In this document: positions 26,741-36,677 of the stretch, one piece after another
How the letters are laid out: every line of letters starts with the position of its first letter
Position numbering within the stretch: position 1 is the stretch's first letter
Assembly (NCBI RefSeq): GCF_007750395.1
Contig: NZ_CP036281.1
Coordinates: forward strand, 1,513,001 to 1,577,000
DNA: 64,000 nt
Source of the DNA: Polystyrenella longa
GTDB lineage: Bacteria > Planctomycetota > Planctomycetia > Planctomycetales > Planctomycetaceae
Reading direction: 5' to 3'
Translations under genes and position numbers: made by a program
The notes under the pieces: model-generated
The model's database searches: none
What the model saw: only the letters and a program-made list of their open reading frames with translations
What the model was told of the DNA's origin: nothing

Positions 26741-29050
26741 TTACGTGATTTCACGAACCACAATGTGGTTTCCACTCCGTTCGATGATCTCGACTTCCGC
26801 GCCAGGAGGGATGTAGGAACCATTACTGACAACATTAAGGACTTCTCCGTCCAATTTAATCTTTCCTGCCGGTCGAAGGGCCGTGAACGTTGTGGCGGTT
26901 CGTCCAACGAAATTCCCACTGTTTAAATGGTCAGGGACCAGGTCGGGCCGTAAATGAGGTTCGTCTTCGGCGTGACCGGGGGCACCTTCGAAACTCGGAG
27001 GTTTGATCAATTCTTTGATGAACGGAATGCGGGGGAGCATCAAATTGAAGACGACAGCCAGCACAATAACTGTCGTCAGTGCGCTCGCGATCAGCATGAA
27101 TGAATCCGAAACGCGGGTCAGATTGCTGTCTGCATCACCCCATGCGACTTCGCTGATGGTCATACTGGCCATAATAAGCGAAGCGAACATCAGTACGATT
27201 CCGGTAATGCCGAACACGCCAAACCCTGGCAGTACAAAGACTTCCATTAGTAGAAGGACAATGGCAAATAAGAACAGAATCACTTCCAGCCAACCTGCCG
27301 TGCCGCCTAGAAAACGGCTCCAGAAGAAGAGTAGAAAGCAGAAAGCGGACAGCGTACCGAAAAATCCGCTGACGAAATGAGCCTCGACGTAAATGAGAAC
27401 CAACCCTGCCACGATCAATAAAAAGTGGGCGGTGGGTGAATTCAGGATGAACAGCAGCGTGTCCAGCCAAGTCATTTCCAGTGGGAGAATATGTGCATCG
27501 GCACTGATTCCGAGGCGTTCTTTGAGTTCTTCGATGTTGGCTACTGGGGGTTCAGTTAATTTCAGTTCGTGAGCTCTTGATGCTTCCACCGTCAGTAATT
27601 TTTCGTTGTCATCTTTTCCAGATTCGGGGATTTGGATCCCCTGGATCCATTTTCCCCCTTCCGAGTCGATTTCCTGCTGGGTCATATACCATAATTGGCC
27701 TGTCTCCCGATTTCGGACTTCAAAAACGGGGAGTTTGCGGTCAGTCATCGCTTCAGCAACTGCGGCGGGGCGACCTTTCAGTTGGGCAAGTCCTTTCAGC
27801 TTGGCGCGAATGGGTCCGATAATTTTTTCCGGAGCCCGTTCAAACGCCTGGCCTTCCCGAATTTCGATCGGTCCGGCGTCGCCGATCTGGGCGGTGGGTT
27901 CCATATAAATTTCATCACATCCCAATGCAACAATCGCAGCACCACTAATGGCTTGTTTGGGAATGTAGGCCACCGTCAGCACTTTATCTGAATCGAGGCT
28001 GGATAGTTTATCCGCCAGATCGATACTGGTTTTCAAGTAGCCACCAGGGGAGTCGATCTCCAAAATGATGATATTCGCCCCTTCGCGCACACTCCGGTCG
28101 ATCTGTCGTATCAGGAAGTTACCGATGACAGGTTCAATAACATCGTTGAGCTTGAGGTAGGCGATTTCCAGTTCCCCTCCCATCGACAGATTTTCTCGCA
28201 GTGCTTCAGGTGCCAGATTGTAGATCGAAACGAGGTCGGACCGTTGCCGCGCTGTTTGGCTTACAAGTACGTCCAGGGCGCGGGCACGGATTCCTGTTAA
28301 GGTTCCGGGAAGTCCCACTTCTTTGATGGTTTCGATATCCGATATCGTCACTCCCGATTCCTGGAGACGTCGCAGCTCTTCGCGCGTGACGACTCGTGTT
28401 TCAACACCTTTATTGGCCTGCTCAATACTGACTTTGAATACTGCGACCTGAGGATCCATAAATCCTTTCAGGAGCGCCCCGTTAACACGTGGATTGAGTC
28501 GTTTCTGAATTAGACTGAGCAGGCTCTGTTGTTCCAGCTGATCCAAAGCGGCACCACGACCCAAGTCGCCCAGTTCGGCATCGGGATGCATGATGATCTC
28601 TTCGCAGACGAGAGCCAGAGCCGCGTTGTTGCCGGTGACCGTTTCCGGGATCCAGGCGACCGTGGTGACATCACCAATGGGGGCAGAGGCAAGGAACTTT
28701 GCCAGACCCTGAACTTCATGAGAAGGGCTGTTACCGGGAGTGATTTCCAGAATCAGAAATGCTTTGCGATCCTCTAGAACGGCCTGACGCTGAAGATCGA
28801 GTGCTGTATTCTTTACACGTCCAAATACAGCATCGTTCAAAGGACTGTGGACGGTGATGGTTCGTCCCAACGGAATTTGTTTTTTGTTGTTCTCCGCTGG
28901 GTTTTGCTTTTCGTCCTTCTGCTGCGCAGCTTCTCTGTCCTCTGGAACTTCCAGTAAATCCTGAGCCATCGCTGATGATAACGCAAAATAGCTGAAACCA
29001 AAGAGGCAACAAACGAGCCAGAACGCGTTAAGGGGCCAACAATTCTTCAT
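26741..29050 (-). CDS. NfeD-like ClpP-class membrane serine protease with two protease-like domains
   Basis: This 769-residue secreted or membrane protein has a signal peptide (residues 1-29). A first ClpP/crotonase-like domain (~60-230) has its serine region reading WIPETVTGNNAALALVCEEI, so the catalytic Ser looks lost. The second domain (~300-460) has EIDSPGGYLKTSIDLADKL and KQAISGAAIVALGCDEIYME, with the nucleophile Ser in AISGAA kept. Four to five transmembrane helices follow (~510-690), then a C-terminal NfeD OB-fold (GRTATTFTALRPAGKIKLDG). NfeD proteases work with SPFH/stomatin partners in membrane quality control; no stomatin gene is adjacent here. Family members usually have one protease domain. 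Confidence 0.87.
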   Translation of the reverse strand: MKNCWPLNAFWLVCCLFGFSYFALSSAMAQDLLEVPEDREAAQQKDEKQNPAENNKKQIPLGRTITVHSPLNDAVFGRVKNTALDLQRQAVLEDRKAFLILEITPGNSPSHEVQGLAKFLASAPIGDVTTVAWIPETVTGNNAALALVCEEIIMHPDAELGDLGRGAALDQLEQQSLLSLIQKRLNPRVNGALLKGFMDPQVAVFKVSIEQANKGVETRVVTREELRRLQESGVTISDIETIKEVGLPGTLTGIRARALDVLVSQTARQRSDLVSIYNLAPEALRENLSMGGELEIAYLKLNDVIEPVIGNFLIRQIDRSVREGANIIILEIDSPGGYLKTSIDLADKLSSLDSDKVLTVAYIPKQAISGAAIVALGCDEIYMEPTAQIGDAGPIEIREGQAFERAPEKIIGPIRAKLKGLAQLKGRPAAVAEAMTDRKLPVFEVRNRETGQLWYMTQQEIDSEGGKWIQGIQIPESGKDDNEKLLTVEASRAHELKLTEPPVANIEELKERLGISADAHILPLEMTWLDTLLFILNSPTAHFLLIVAGLVLIYVEAHFVSGFFGTLSAFCFLLFFWSRFLGGTAGWLEVILFLFAIVLLLMEVFVLPGFGVFGITGIVLMFASLIMASMTISEVAWGDADSNLTRVSDSFMLIASALTTVIVLAVVFNLMLPRIPFIKELIKPPSFEGAPGHAEDEPHLRPDLVPDHLNSGNFVGRTATTFTALRPAGKIKLDGEVLNVVSNGSYIPPGAEVEIIERSGNHIVVREIT

Positions 29051-29227
29051 TTATACCTGATCCTGCTGAGGTACTCATCAGTTCCATGTCTACGGGAAAG
29101 GTTCCTCTTCAAGTGAACGTTACAATTATAGCCTTGGATGAAAACAAGCGTCAAACTTTCGGACAATTATCGGGAAAAGAGCTTTTGGAGACAGTATTTG
29201 TGGTCATATGTCTGTTTCATCGAAGAT

Positions 29228-29722
29228 TCATTTTAGCGGACATTTCATGAGATAATTGATAAACAGAACGTTTTGGCGTGTTACTTCTTGTTTCTGAATG
29301 ATTTCGAATTGATGCCGCTGGAAAAAGGGGAGGGCCGTGATACTAACTTCGGCTGTCAATGTACGAATTCCCGAATCAACTGCAGTTGTTTTCAGCTGAC
29401 TCATTAACAAACTACCTGAGCCCGTTCGCTGAAAATCCTTGTGTACATAAAAGCAATCAATCCTACCCGGGTTCGCCAGGAGATCTAATTCGGCGAAACC
29501 CGCGATCTGCCCTTCGCGTTCAACGACGAAGGTTGTGAACTGCTTCTGCCGTGCTATCCACTTTGCTGTGTCTTCGCGGTGGGGAGCCCAGGCATCGACT
29601 TGTTCGATGTTGTAGTCACGGCAGTTCACTTCGTGGACCGTATCGTAGAACAGATGGGCAATGGCTTGACCATCTTCTGGTTTTGCGAAACGGATGTGAG
29701 GAGAATTGTCCGGAGGCATCAT
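29228..29722 (-). CDS. GNAT-family N-acetyltransferase
   Basis: This is a GNAT fold with FVVEREGQIAGFAELDLLANPG as strands 3-4 and the acetyl-CoA pyrophosphate loop FYVHKDFQRTGSGSLLMSQL in the R/Q-x-x-G-x-G/A position. The start is uncertain. ATG at 29722 or 29719 begins MMPPDNSPHIRFAKPEDG right before the fold and gives ~164 residues; an ATG at 29761 would add 13 residues that do not look conserved. The substrate is unknown. It is divergent from the dehydrogenase gene, with ~140 bases between starts. Confidence 0.85.
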   Translation of the reverse strand: MMPPDNSPHIRFAKPEDGQAIAHLFYDTVHEVNCRDYNIEQVDAWAPHREDTAKWIARQKQFTTFVVEREGQIAGFAELDLLANPGRIDCFYVHKDFQRTGSGSLLMSQLKTTAVDSGIRTLTAEVSITALPFFQRHQFEIIQKQEVTRQNVLFINYLMKCPLK

Positions 29723-29862
29723 GAAGTCAATTATACTCAAATGTGAAATGAGATACCCCATTCATTTCGAATGGTCGCGAACGTGGAGCGATTGCTCCAG
29801 GGTTGATCTCCAGTTTAGACTGAGGAGGTTGTCAATTCATCATCCAGCGGAAGAGGTCGGGC

Positions 29863-32493
29863 ATGTTCAGTCAGTTTTTTACCTACAGTAAATTCACGTT
29901 GGTCGGCGGATTCTTTTTATCGTCTTTCGCATGGAGTAACACATTAACTGCTGAAGAGCGTCTACCTGAGATCGAGGTTTTGCAATCGGGCGTTAAGCTG
30001 ACCGTTGCCGCCGAACATCCCGAGGTGGCCACACCGACGGGGATTGATGTCGATGAGGCAGGGAACATCTGGGTGGTGGCCAGCCATACTCATTTTCCTC
30101 CGGTGGAGTATAAAGGCCCGAAGTTCGATGAGATTTTAGTCCTCTCACCAGAGGGCACCCGGTCGGTCTTCTACAATCAGACGCATCACACGATGGATTT
30201 GGAGTTGGGGAAAGACAATTGGGTTTATCTGATTGAACGGAGCCGATTGCTGCGTATTCGGGATACTGATCAGGACGGCGTCGCGGATGAATCTGAGGAT
30301 TTGGTGACATTGGAGACCAAAGCTGTTTATCCACACAACGGCATGGCCGGGTTGGCGTGGGATCTTAATGGCGAGCTGATGTTCTGTCTTGGGGAAAACT
30401 TTTCCGAAGCATGGTCAATGACTGGTACTGATGGGACTCGAATAAAAGGGAGCAGTGAGGGAGGTGTCTTTCGCCTTCAACCTGATGGTTCCGGGTTGAA
30501 ACGAGTGGCACGCGGAATGTGGAATCCGTTTGGATTGTGTGTCCGCGAAAACGGAGAAATATTTGCGGTCGATAATGACCCAGGTGAACTTCCACCCTGC
30601 CGCTTGTTGCAAATTGAAGAAGGGGGCGACTATGGGTACCAACGTCAATACGGCGCGGAATCGCATCATCCCTTCGTCTGTTGGAACGGGGAATTAAGAG
30701 GGACGCTCCCGATGGTGCATCCTGTTGGCGAAGCCCCTTGTGGAATTGCGGCGTTCGGTCGCGGTTTGTTGGCGCCGTCCTGGGGTGAACATCATATCGC
30801 CTTTTATCCACTTCAGGCACAGGGGGCCGGATATAAGACATCGCCAATTCAACTGGTGAAAGGTAGTCGATACTTCAGGCCCGCCTGCATCGCTGTGAAC
30901 AAGGCCGAATCGCGTTCGAACTGGCGTTCCTGGTATGTCACGGACTGGGTTGATGGGCGTTACAACGTCCATGGTTACGGACGCATCTGGAAATTGGAAA
31001 TTAATCTGGAGGAAGCGGATTGGTTAGGTTCTCTGAAACTTGAACCCGAAACCGAAGCGGCGAAACAAGCGGAAAGGTTACGAACAGCAAACGAAGAGTT
31101 CTCGGTAGCGACCTTGGTGAAAACCACCACCGATCCTGATCCTTATCTTGCGCAAGCGGCTTATGTAGGACTGTCGAAACGAGTCACTGAATTGAAGTGG
31201 AACGATGTTGAATCGGCTGATCATCAAACTCAGTTGGCCGTACTCGTAGCTCTGCGGATGGCGTCGTTACGGGATGACTCGACTGTCAATCGGGCTGAGT
31301 GGGTTCCGCATTATCTCGAACAGACTGACCCCGAGGTTCAGTTTGAGCTGTTACGGTGGATTGCCGATGTCGAGTTAAAAGAAGACCTTCCCGCCGTTGA
31401 AAAGTTGTACCGTCAATCAGGACTCCGCTTTGAAGTCTTCGAAGCCGCGATTGCGACGATTAATACGCTGCAGGGTCAACCAGAGATTGGACTTCGGAAT
31501 GAAGAACTTTTGTTAGAACGCGTCAATGACAATGCGGCCTCGCCTGAGTTGCGTGCATTCGCACTCCGTTTATTGCCGGCTACCCTGGAACAAACGACCC
31601 CAGCGGTGCAAGAGGGCGAGACTGCGAAGCAACCACAGAAGTTGAATTTATCGGTGCTTCAGAATTTGTTGGAAGTGGACGACGATGAGCTTTCGTTGGA
31701 AGTCATCAGTGCACTCGGTTCCAATCTACAACAGGGCGAAGAGATTCTGTTGGCTCTGATTCAGGATGACAAAGCGAAACCTGGTTTACGGGCAGCAGCA
31801 ATCGTGGCGATTTCTCCTCTCGTGACGAAACATCGGCAGTTATTTTTCACCTTAATGATGAATGCGGACCAGTCTGTTCGAGAAGAAGCATTACGCGGTT
31901 TGCGAGGTGCTCCGGTGGAGGACACCGAACGCGTGGCTCTTAAGAAAGCGGCCGCGTCTTTTCCGGAATCAGCTGATTTGGTCGCGATGGTTTTGAATCC
32001 ACTGCAGGTTCTAAAGGATCGTCCTGCTGACAGTCAAATTGAAGTTTGGTCCGAGCGATTGGACAATGTACCTGGCGATCCGGATATTGCGGCGGGGCGA
32101 CGCTTGTTCCATCATCCCCAACTGGCGACATGTGGTTCCTGCCATCGCCATAAAGGAAAGGGGAACACGGTGGGACCGGATTTAAGTACGGTTCATGATG
32201 GTCAGAAAAAGGGTTGGTTACTCGAGTCGATCCTGCAACCGAGCCGGGATATGTCGCCCGAATATCGACCGACGCTTCTTCTATTGGAGGATGGTCGCAC
32301 CTTCACGGGGATTCGCTTGCAAGCCTATACAAAGGAGGCGATCCGTGACCGGAATGGCGAGAAACGAGTTTTTGATCGGGACGAAGTGGAGATGATCAAA
32401 GATCTCGACGTCTCCTTCATGCCGCAGGGAATCGCTCAGAACTTAACCGACCGTGAGCTGCGAGATCTGATCGCATTTCTGAATCAGCTGTAA
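29863..32493 (+). CDS. PVC-type membrane-bound dehydrogenase with HEAT repeats and haem CxxCH site
   Basis: This 876-residue secreted protein has a signal peptide (~1-30). An NHL/glucose-dehydrogenase-like beta-propeller (~35-390) carries GIDVDEAGNIWVVASHTHFP, YPHNGMAGLAWDLNGELMFC and ARGMWNPFGLCVRENGEIFA. HEAT-like helical repeats (~400-700) follow. The C-terminal c-type haem domain has CGSCHRHKGKGNTVGPDLST near residue 757 and an axial-Met candidate in DVSFMPQG. This architecture is characteristic of Planctomycetes and Verrucomicrobia and is thought to act in periplasmic polysaccharide or alcohol oxidation; the substrate is unproven. The ATG has AGAGG 6 bases upstream. Confidence 0.92.
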   Translation: MFSQFFTYSKFTLVGGFFLSSFAWSNTLTAEERLPEIEVLQSGVKLTVAAEHPEVATPTGIDVDEAGNIWVVASHTHFPPVEYKGPKFDEILVLSPEGTRSVFYNQTHHTMDLELGKDNWVYLIERSRLLRIRDTDQDGVADESEDLVTLETKAVYPHNGMAGLAWDLNGELMFCLGENFSEAWSMTGTDGTRIKGSSEGGVFRLQPDGSGLKRVARGMWNPFGLCVRENGEIFAVDNDPGELPPCRLLQIEEGGDYGYQRQYGAESHHPFVCWNGELRGTLPMVHPVGEAPCGIAAFGRGLLAPSWGEHHIAFYPLQAQGAGYKTSPIQLVKGSRYFRPACIAVNKAESRSNWRSWYVTDWVDGRYNVHGYGRIWKLEINLEEADWLGSLKLEPETEAAKQAERLRTANEEFSVATLVKTTTDPDPYLAQAAYVGLSKRVTELKWNDVESADHQTQLAVLVALRMASLRDDSTVNRAEWVPHYLEQTDPEVQFELLRWIADVELKEDLPAVEKLYRQSGLRFEVFEAAIATINTLQGQPEIGLRNEELLLERVNDNAASPELRAFALRLLPATLEQTTPAVQEGETAKQPQKLNLSVLQNLLEVDDDELSLEVISALGSNLQQGEEILLALIQDDKAKPGLRAAAIVAISPLVTKHRQLFFTLMMNADQSVREEALRGLRGAPVEDTERVALKKAAASFPESADLVAMVLNPLQVLKDRPADSQIEVWSERLDNVPGDPDIAAGRRLFHHPQLATCGSCHRHKGKGNTVGPDLSTVHDGQKKGWLLESILQPSRDMSPEYRPTLLLLEDGRTFTGIRLQAYTKEAIRDRNGEKRVFDRDEVEMIKDLDVSFMPQGIAQNLTDRELRDLIAFLNQL

Positions 32494-32533
32494 GAACGTC
32501 GTTGACTCATTCAGGGGATCTTCAAACAGAGAT

Positions 32534-33505
32534 TTAACCAAATTGAGCCTTAAGATCAGCGTTGATTCTGTAGTAAAATGCGAGTCCCTGATTATACGCG
32601 AAATTTGGTCCCAACAGGCAAATTAAGGGAAAGAGTAATGCAGCAAAATCCCAGCCGGACGCACCAGGCTGGAGAACGCTTTCTTCCGGATCTCCAGGGG
32701 AATAATAGACCGAATGTTTTGATCCTTCGGAGTAATGTTCGCTAATTGATTCGGCATCCAGGGGATCACGGGAAGAAAGGGAATGGAATGCGATTTCGTC
32801 GTTCTCGTACTTTTTCGCTTCAACGAAATAAGTGTATTTCACGACGGGGGTGTATTCCCATCTTCTTGACCAGCGACGGCCTCTCAGATTTTCCGCCACC
32901 CCGCTGACAATGACGGTGGCCTCTACTGTTGGCCAACTGGTACTGGTAGACGCTGTGTAGACGTGGGAAACTGAATACCAAGTGACAAATGGAATCGCTA
33001 AAGTCATGATGACTCCGCCAATGGCGAACATCAAAAGTTTCCAGTCCTCGGTATCTTCTTCTTTTTCACTGGCTACTTTCCCTTTTAGCATCCAATAGTT
33101 GAGTGGCTCTGTATTTCTTGTACGTTCAGGTGTGCGATCGAGATTTCTTTTGGGCGGTTTCCGGGATCGGCGTTTGGGCGGCAGTGGAGCCGCTTCAAAA
33201 CCGAAGTCATCTTCTGCTTCCGCAGTCTGTTGGCGAGACCGTTTTTGAGTACGACGAGGAACGGGTTCTTCATCAAAGCCGAAATCTTCTTTGGGAATCG
33301 ATTTTCGGCTGCGACTGGATGACGTATTCGAGGTGGGAATGCGAACGAGTTCACCACATTGTTTGCACTTGAATTTTTTCCCAGCCAGTTCGTCTTTGAC
33401 TTTGTACGTTTTCTGGCAGGAACCACATTTGGCGGTGACGGACATCGGTGTTGGCCCAGAATTGGAAGCAACTGACAGAACCGGCTGACGAGCGAAATCG
33501 TTCAT
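32534..33505 (-). CDS. Zinc-ribbon DUF3592 membrane protein
   Basis: This 323-residue protein has an N-terminal ribbon CGSCQKTYKVKDELAGKKFK followed by CKQCG (four Cys). A basic linker rich in Arg/Lys/Ser comes next, then a transmembrane helix near 165-190. A DUF3592 domain follows (WPTVEATVIVSG, VKYTYFVEAKKYENDEI, VYYSPGDPEESVLQPG), then a second helix. DUF3592 has no known function. The ribbon matches the MJ0042-type zinc finger common in planctomycete proteins. ATG 33505 and ATG 33445 are both possible; the later one starts two residues before the ribbon. A similar ribbon occurs in the hydrolase at 35232. Confidence 0.82.
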   Translation of the reverse strand: MNDFARQPVLSVASNSGPTPMSVTAKCGSCQKTYKVKDELAGKKFKCKQCGELVRIPTSNTSSSRSRKSIPKEDFGFDEEPVPRRTQKRSRQQTAEAEDDFGFEAAPLPPKRRSRKPPKRNLDRTPERTRNTEPLNYWMLKGKVASEKEEDTEDWKLLMFAIGGVIMTLAIPFVTWYSVSHVYTASTSTSWPTVEATVIVSGVAENLRGRRWSRRWEYTPVVKYTYFVEAKKYENDEIAFHSLSSRDPLDAESISEHYSEGSKHSVYYSPGDPEESVLQPGASGWDFAALLFPLICLLGPNFAYNQGLAFYYRINADLKAQFG

Positions 33506-33721
33506 GACGATGTAGAAGACCGCTGGCTGTAGCTGCTACGGTTGGAAGTGATCGTTTCTTGCTGAGAAGAAAGGAAGAAGTGGTTAAAAATAACCATACC
33601 ATTCTTCTGTTCAGAGAGCCACTAAGTGGTAGCAGAATTCAGCAGAAAAATGTGCAGACTTCCCGCTGGCGTTTAAGCTGAATTCGCGAAGTGATCTTGA
33701 GACTTCGCCGAGCAATTCTTG

Positions 33722-34864
33722 CTATTCTTCTCTGCGGGGCACATACGGGAAATGTCGCTTCATGTTGTTGAGCGGTTTCTCGAAGAAGTGCCATGAAAGT
33801 GAAGCGACGATCGTAGCGGCACCACCGTAGACGAGCAGTTTGATGATTTCGGATTCGGGTAATTCAATTCCTAATCGTGGGAACAGTTTTCGTTCCAGCG
33901 CGGCGTGGACGTGGTAGTGATAGACGTAGAGCCCGTAGCTGATTTTGCCGAGGTATGTCATCGGTTTGCAGCTGAGCAGCATTCCCAGTGGGCCCCGAAA
34001 CCCAATCGAGGTCCGGTAAATCACCCAGGTGAAAATGAGTGCCGCAGCAAGATCGGCCAGTACGAAATAAGTCAGTTCCGACAGGGGTTGGGCGTCGCGG
34101 GAAATGCGGGTCTCGCCCGTGTTCTGGGCGTAGAGGTAGTAGATGCCTAAGGGGATTCCGGCAAACAATATCTTTCGACAGATGCTGGCGACTTGATCGG
34201 GTGTTTTATAAGTGGTCAACCAGGCGAGAATGGAACCCATCGCCAACGTGTCGAGGTTGCAGGGAGTCAGAACCATGGTGCTGAACGTCGACCAGCCCGT
34301 CGCGGTGAAATAGATACGCGAGAGAGGACCAATGGCGACGGCCAAGATCATCGCGGGTAAGAGTGCTCGTTTGGGTAACCAGAGAATGAGAAACGGCCAG
34401 ACGAGATAGAACTGTTCTTCGACGGCAAGCGTCCAGATATGCCCAACGACGAATTGGTTATCCATGGCAAATTTAATGTTTTGCAGGTACGTGAGGTACC
34501 ACCAGATATCCTCCCGGATTTTCGGCATGCCGATGAAGATGACCAGTAGAAAGAGGTAATAGATCGGAAAGATGCGAAGAAATCTTCGGATGTAGAAATT
34601 CTTGAAGGTAAACCAGAGCGAGGTCTGGCTCTGGGCGACTTTCTCGCGGCATTCCAGCAGGATGCGTGTAATCAAGAATCCGCTGAGCACAAAGAACAGA
34701 TGCACTCCAGCCCAGCCCCACTGAAAGTATTCTGCGCCCGTTTCCTGGTTTTTGAAGTGCGCGTAAAAAACAGCGATTACGGCCAGTGCCCGCAAACCGT
34801 CCAGTTGGATCATGTGCTGTAAGGGGGCAGATTCCTGAATAGGTCGTACGTTCGCCGTTGCCAT
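33722..34864 (-). CDS. Acyltransferase 3 family (OafA/YrhL-like) membrane protein
   Basis: This 380-residue protein has ~10 transmembrane helices. It opens with the family signature LDGLRALAVIAVFYAHF, then WGWAGVHLFFVLSGFLITRI and RRFLRIFPIYYLF, with the HIWTLAVEEQFYLVWPF motif in the middle. Such proteins O-acetylate or O-acylate surface glycans, using acyl donors across the membrane. The specific acceptor is unknown. The C-terminus is a short basic tail with no SGNH domain fused. It is a single gene between the two zinc-ribbon genes, all on the minus strand. Confidence 0.92.
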   Translation of the reverse strand: MATANVRPIQESAPLQHMIQLDGLRALAVIAVFYAHFKNQETGAEYFQWGWAGVHLFFVLSGFLITRILLECREKVAQSQTSLWFTFKNFYIRRFLRIFPIYYLFLLVIFIGMPKIREDIWWYLTYLQNIKFAMDNQFVVGHIWTLAVEEQFYLVWPFLILWLPKRALLPAMILAVAIGPLSRIYFTATGWSTFSTMVLTPCNLDTLAMGSILAWLTTYKTPDQVASICRKILFAGIPLGIYYLYAQNTGETRISRDAQPLSELTYFVLADLAAALIFTWVIYRTSIGFRGPLGMLLSCKPMTYLGKISYGLYVYHYHVHAALERKLFPRLGIELPESEIIKLLVYGGAATIVASLSWHFFEKPLNNMKRHFPYVPRREE

Positions 34865-35231
34865 AATTTTCTTTTTCGCGGTCGATTCAGGAAAGCAAAT
34901 TCAAGGGGGACAAACCCATTTTACCAAATGGGTTCAGGCGGAAAAATTAACCGCATTAGTTCCAGCCAGCGCGAGCCATTGCCAGACACTTCACGAGGAT
35001 ACCGAGCGGATAAAGCGCAGACAACGGAGCGTTACTCTTTTTCGTCATGAGGTAGCCGTAAAAGTAATCAGCGTCATGTCATGGGGGTGAGTCCAGTCCA
35101 TTCCATCCTGGCATTATCCCCTTGCTCTGGTAGGTTAATGGCGGAAAGTCTATTTAGTCGAGTGGTGTTTTGAAGCTGTCAGGGAATCTATTTATGCAAG
35201 GAAGAGGTGGGTATCTTCAGGAAATCATAGT
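34865..35231. other. Intergenic region containing direct repeat copy 1
   Basis: These 367 bases lie between the acyltransferase start and the hydrolase stop. They contain the 47-bp repeat at 35113-35159 and no convincing ORF. Confidence 0.5.
35113..35159 (+). repeat. 47-bp direct repeat, copy 1
   Basis: It matches 36678-36724 at 44 of 47 positions, starting ATTATCCCCTTGCTCTGGTA and ending TTAGTC. In copy 2 ATTATCC and GGATAAT are perfect inverted arms around 13 bases; here the right arm has one change (GGTTAAT). A shared TCTATTTAT follows ~28 bases later in both copies. Confidence 0.85.
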
Positions 35232-36527
35232 TTACTCTGACTTTGGTAGTGATTCGATGTAGTGAATATATTTTTGGGCAGAAGGAGTGAACGAGGTGAA
35301 GTGATCGCCACGAACTTTTTCGACAATTAAAGAAAACTCGCCTTTCTTCTCGTTATTGGCTTTCCTAATCGTGCTGTGAAAGCCGAAGTCTGTTGTCCCG
35401 ATATATGCGATATGAGGTGTTTGCATCCACTTAACATTCCCGATTAGCGAACGAAGTTCTAGTTCGTCGTAATTCTTCATTCGAAACGGAACAATATTAA
35501 TCCACTCATAAAAGGTAGAAACTGGATAAAGTCCGCCGCTACTGCCGGTGCAGACGACCGGTACATCCTCTTGCAGGCTGAGCAGTGCCGAAATGCCACC
35601 ACCGACGCTGTGTCCGAAGGTATAGATTCGGTCCGAATCAACATAATTCTGTTTGGCTATCCAGCGACAGGCTGCGGCTGCGTCGTCGACTTCTCCAAGA
35701 AATAATTCGAAGTTTCCCGCGTTTCCGTTTTCTCCACGGACCGTAGGGCACATCACGACGTAGCCGGCGTTTCGAAAGGGGGCGCAGGCTTCTGTGATGG
35801 AGGTTTCGCCGATCGCGAAACCTCCATGAAAATAAACGATTGTTGGGGATTTCTCTGTCTTCACGCCGCGTCTGTCCACCCAGGCCTGGAGCTGTAGACC
35901 GTTTGATTCGTAGTGTACCTTTTCGACTCCGACTGGAGTGGTGAAGGCTTCGTATTCTTGTGGCGACGGTTGTTCATACTTCAAGGACGTTTCTAACTCT
36001 GCCCTGCGTTTCAAGTAAGGGATGTCTTTCTCGATTGATACTCGAGAGGAAGTTTTACGGGTCGTTTTCGAAGGTGATTTTGGAGTGGTGCGGGCCGTAA
36101 TAGGTGTTCTGGATGGTGCAGAAAGTGAACTGAATAAACCACAGCAGATAAATGGTGACATCACCAATGTTCCCACAATTAAGGAAACAATGAGGGCGAG
36201 ATGATTCTTGCCTTTTGGGATTGAGGAACCGCGGACACGATCGTTGGACGAGGATTTTGAGATGAGAACTGGTGCCGGTGAACGCCGAGGTGGAAGACGA
36301 CGAGGTGGCTCAGGTGAAGAGTTGAGTTCTTCAAGTTCCTGGTTCTTGATTGGTTTTGGAATATGAATCGCCTGCTGGCATTCTCTGCATTTCAATTTCC
36401 TGCCTGCCAGCTCCGATTTAATACGATAAGGTTTCTGGCAATGCGGACAGTTGAACAAGATGGGCATGGCGGAGGTGCTTGATTTAACCATGGAAAGAAA
36501 TGATGTGTTGGTAAAAAAGCATATCAA
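35232..36527 (-). CDS. Alpha/beta hydrolase with N-terminal zinc ribbon
   Basis: This is a 431-residue protein (or 411 from the ATG at 36467). The ribbon is CPHCQKPYRIKSELAGRKLK followed by CRECQ. A low-complexity linker and one transmembrane helix come next (LIVSLIVGTLVMSPFICCGL), then a prolyl-oligopeptidase-type hydrolase. The oxyanion HGG is in VYFHGGFAIGE, the nucleophile Ser is in TFGHSVGGG, the Asp candidate is in YIGTTDFG and the His is in RGDHFTSF. The linker and helix suggest the hydrolase faces the opposite side of the membrane from the ribbon. The substrate is unknown. The gene is bracketed by two 47-bp direct repeats. Confidence 0.85.
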   Translation of the reverse strand: MICFFTNTSFLSMVKSSTSAMPILFNCPHCQKPYRIKSELAGRKLKCRECQQAIHIPKPIKNQELEELNSSPEPPRRLPPRRSPAPVLISKSSSNDRVRGSSIPKGKNHLALIVSLIVGTLVMSPFICCGLFSSLSAPSRTPITARTTPKSPSKTTRKTSSRVSIEKDIPYLKRRAELETSLKYEQPSPQEYEAFTTPVGVEKVHYESNGLQLQAWVDRRGVKTEKSPTIVYFHGGFAIGETSITEACAPFRNAGYVVMCPTVRGENGNAGNFELFLGEVDDAAAACRWIAKQNYVDSDRIYTFGHSVGGGISALLSLQEDVPVVCTGSSGGLYPVSTFYEWINIVPFRMKNYDELELRSLIGNVKWMQTPHIAYIGTTDFGFHSTIRKANNEKKGEFSLIVEKVRGDHFTSFTPSAQKYIHYIESLPKSE

Positions 36528-36677
36528 TCTTTCCGCCGCATGAACAGCATTTCCTTGAGAATAGATGGCCTCTCCTCATGCCCGTGGTTTGACAATTGAT
36601 ACTGATGATGTGAGCGAACAAATAATATTATCCACCTGATTCGTATGGGCACTCACGTCCAAGCATCTGCGACTGGT

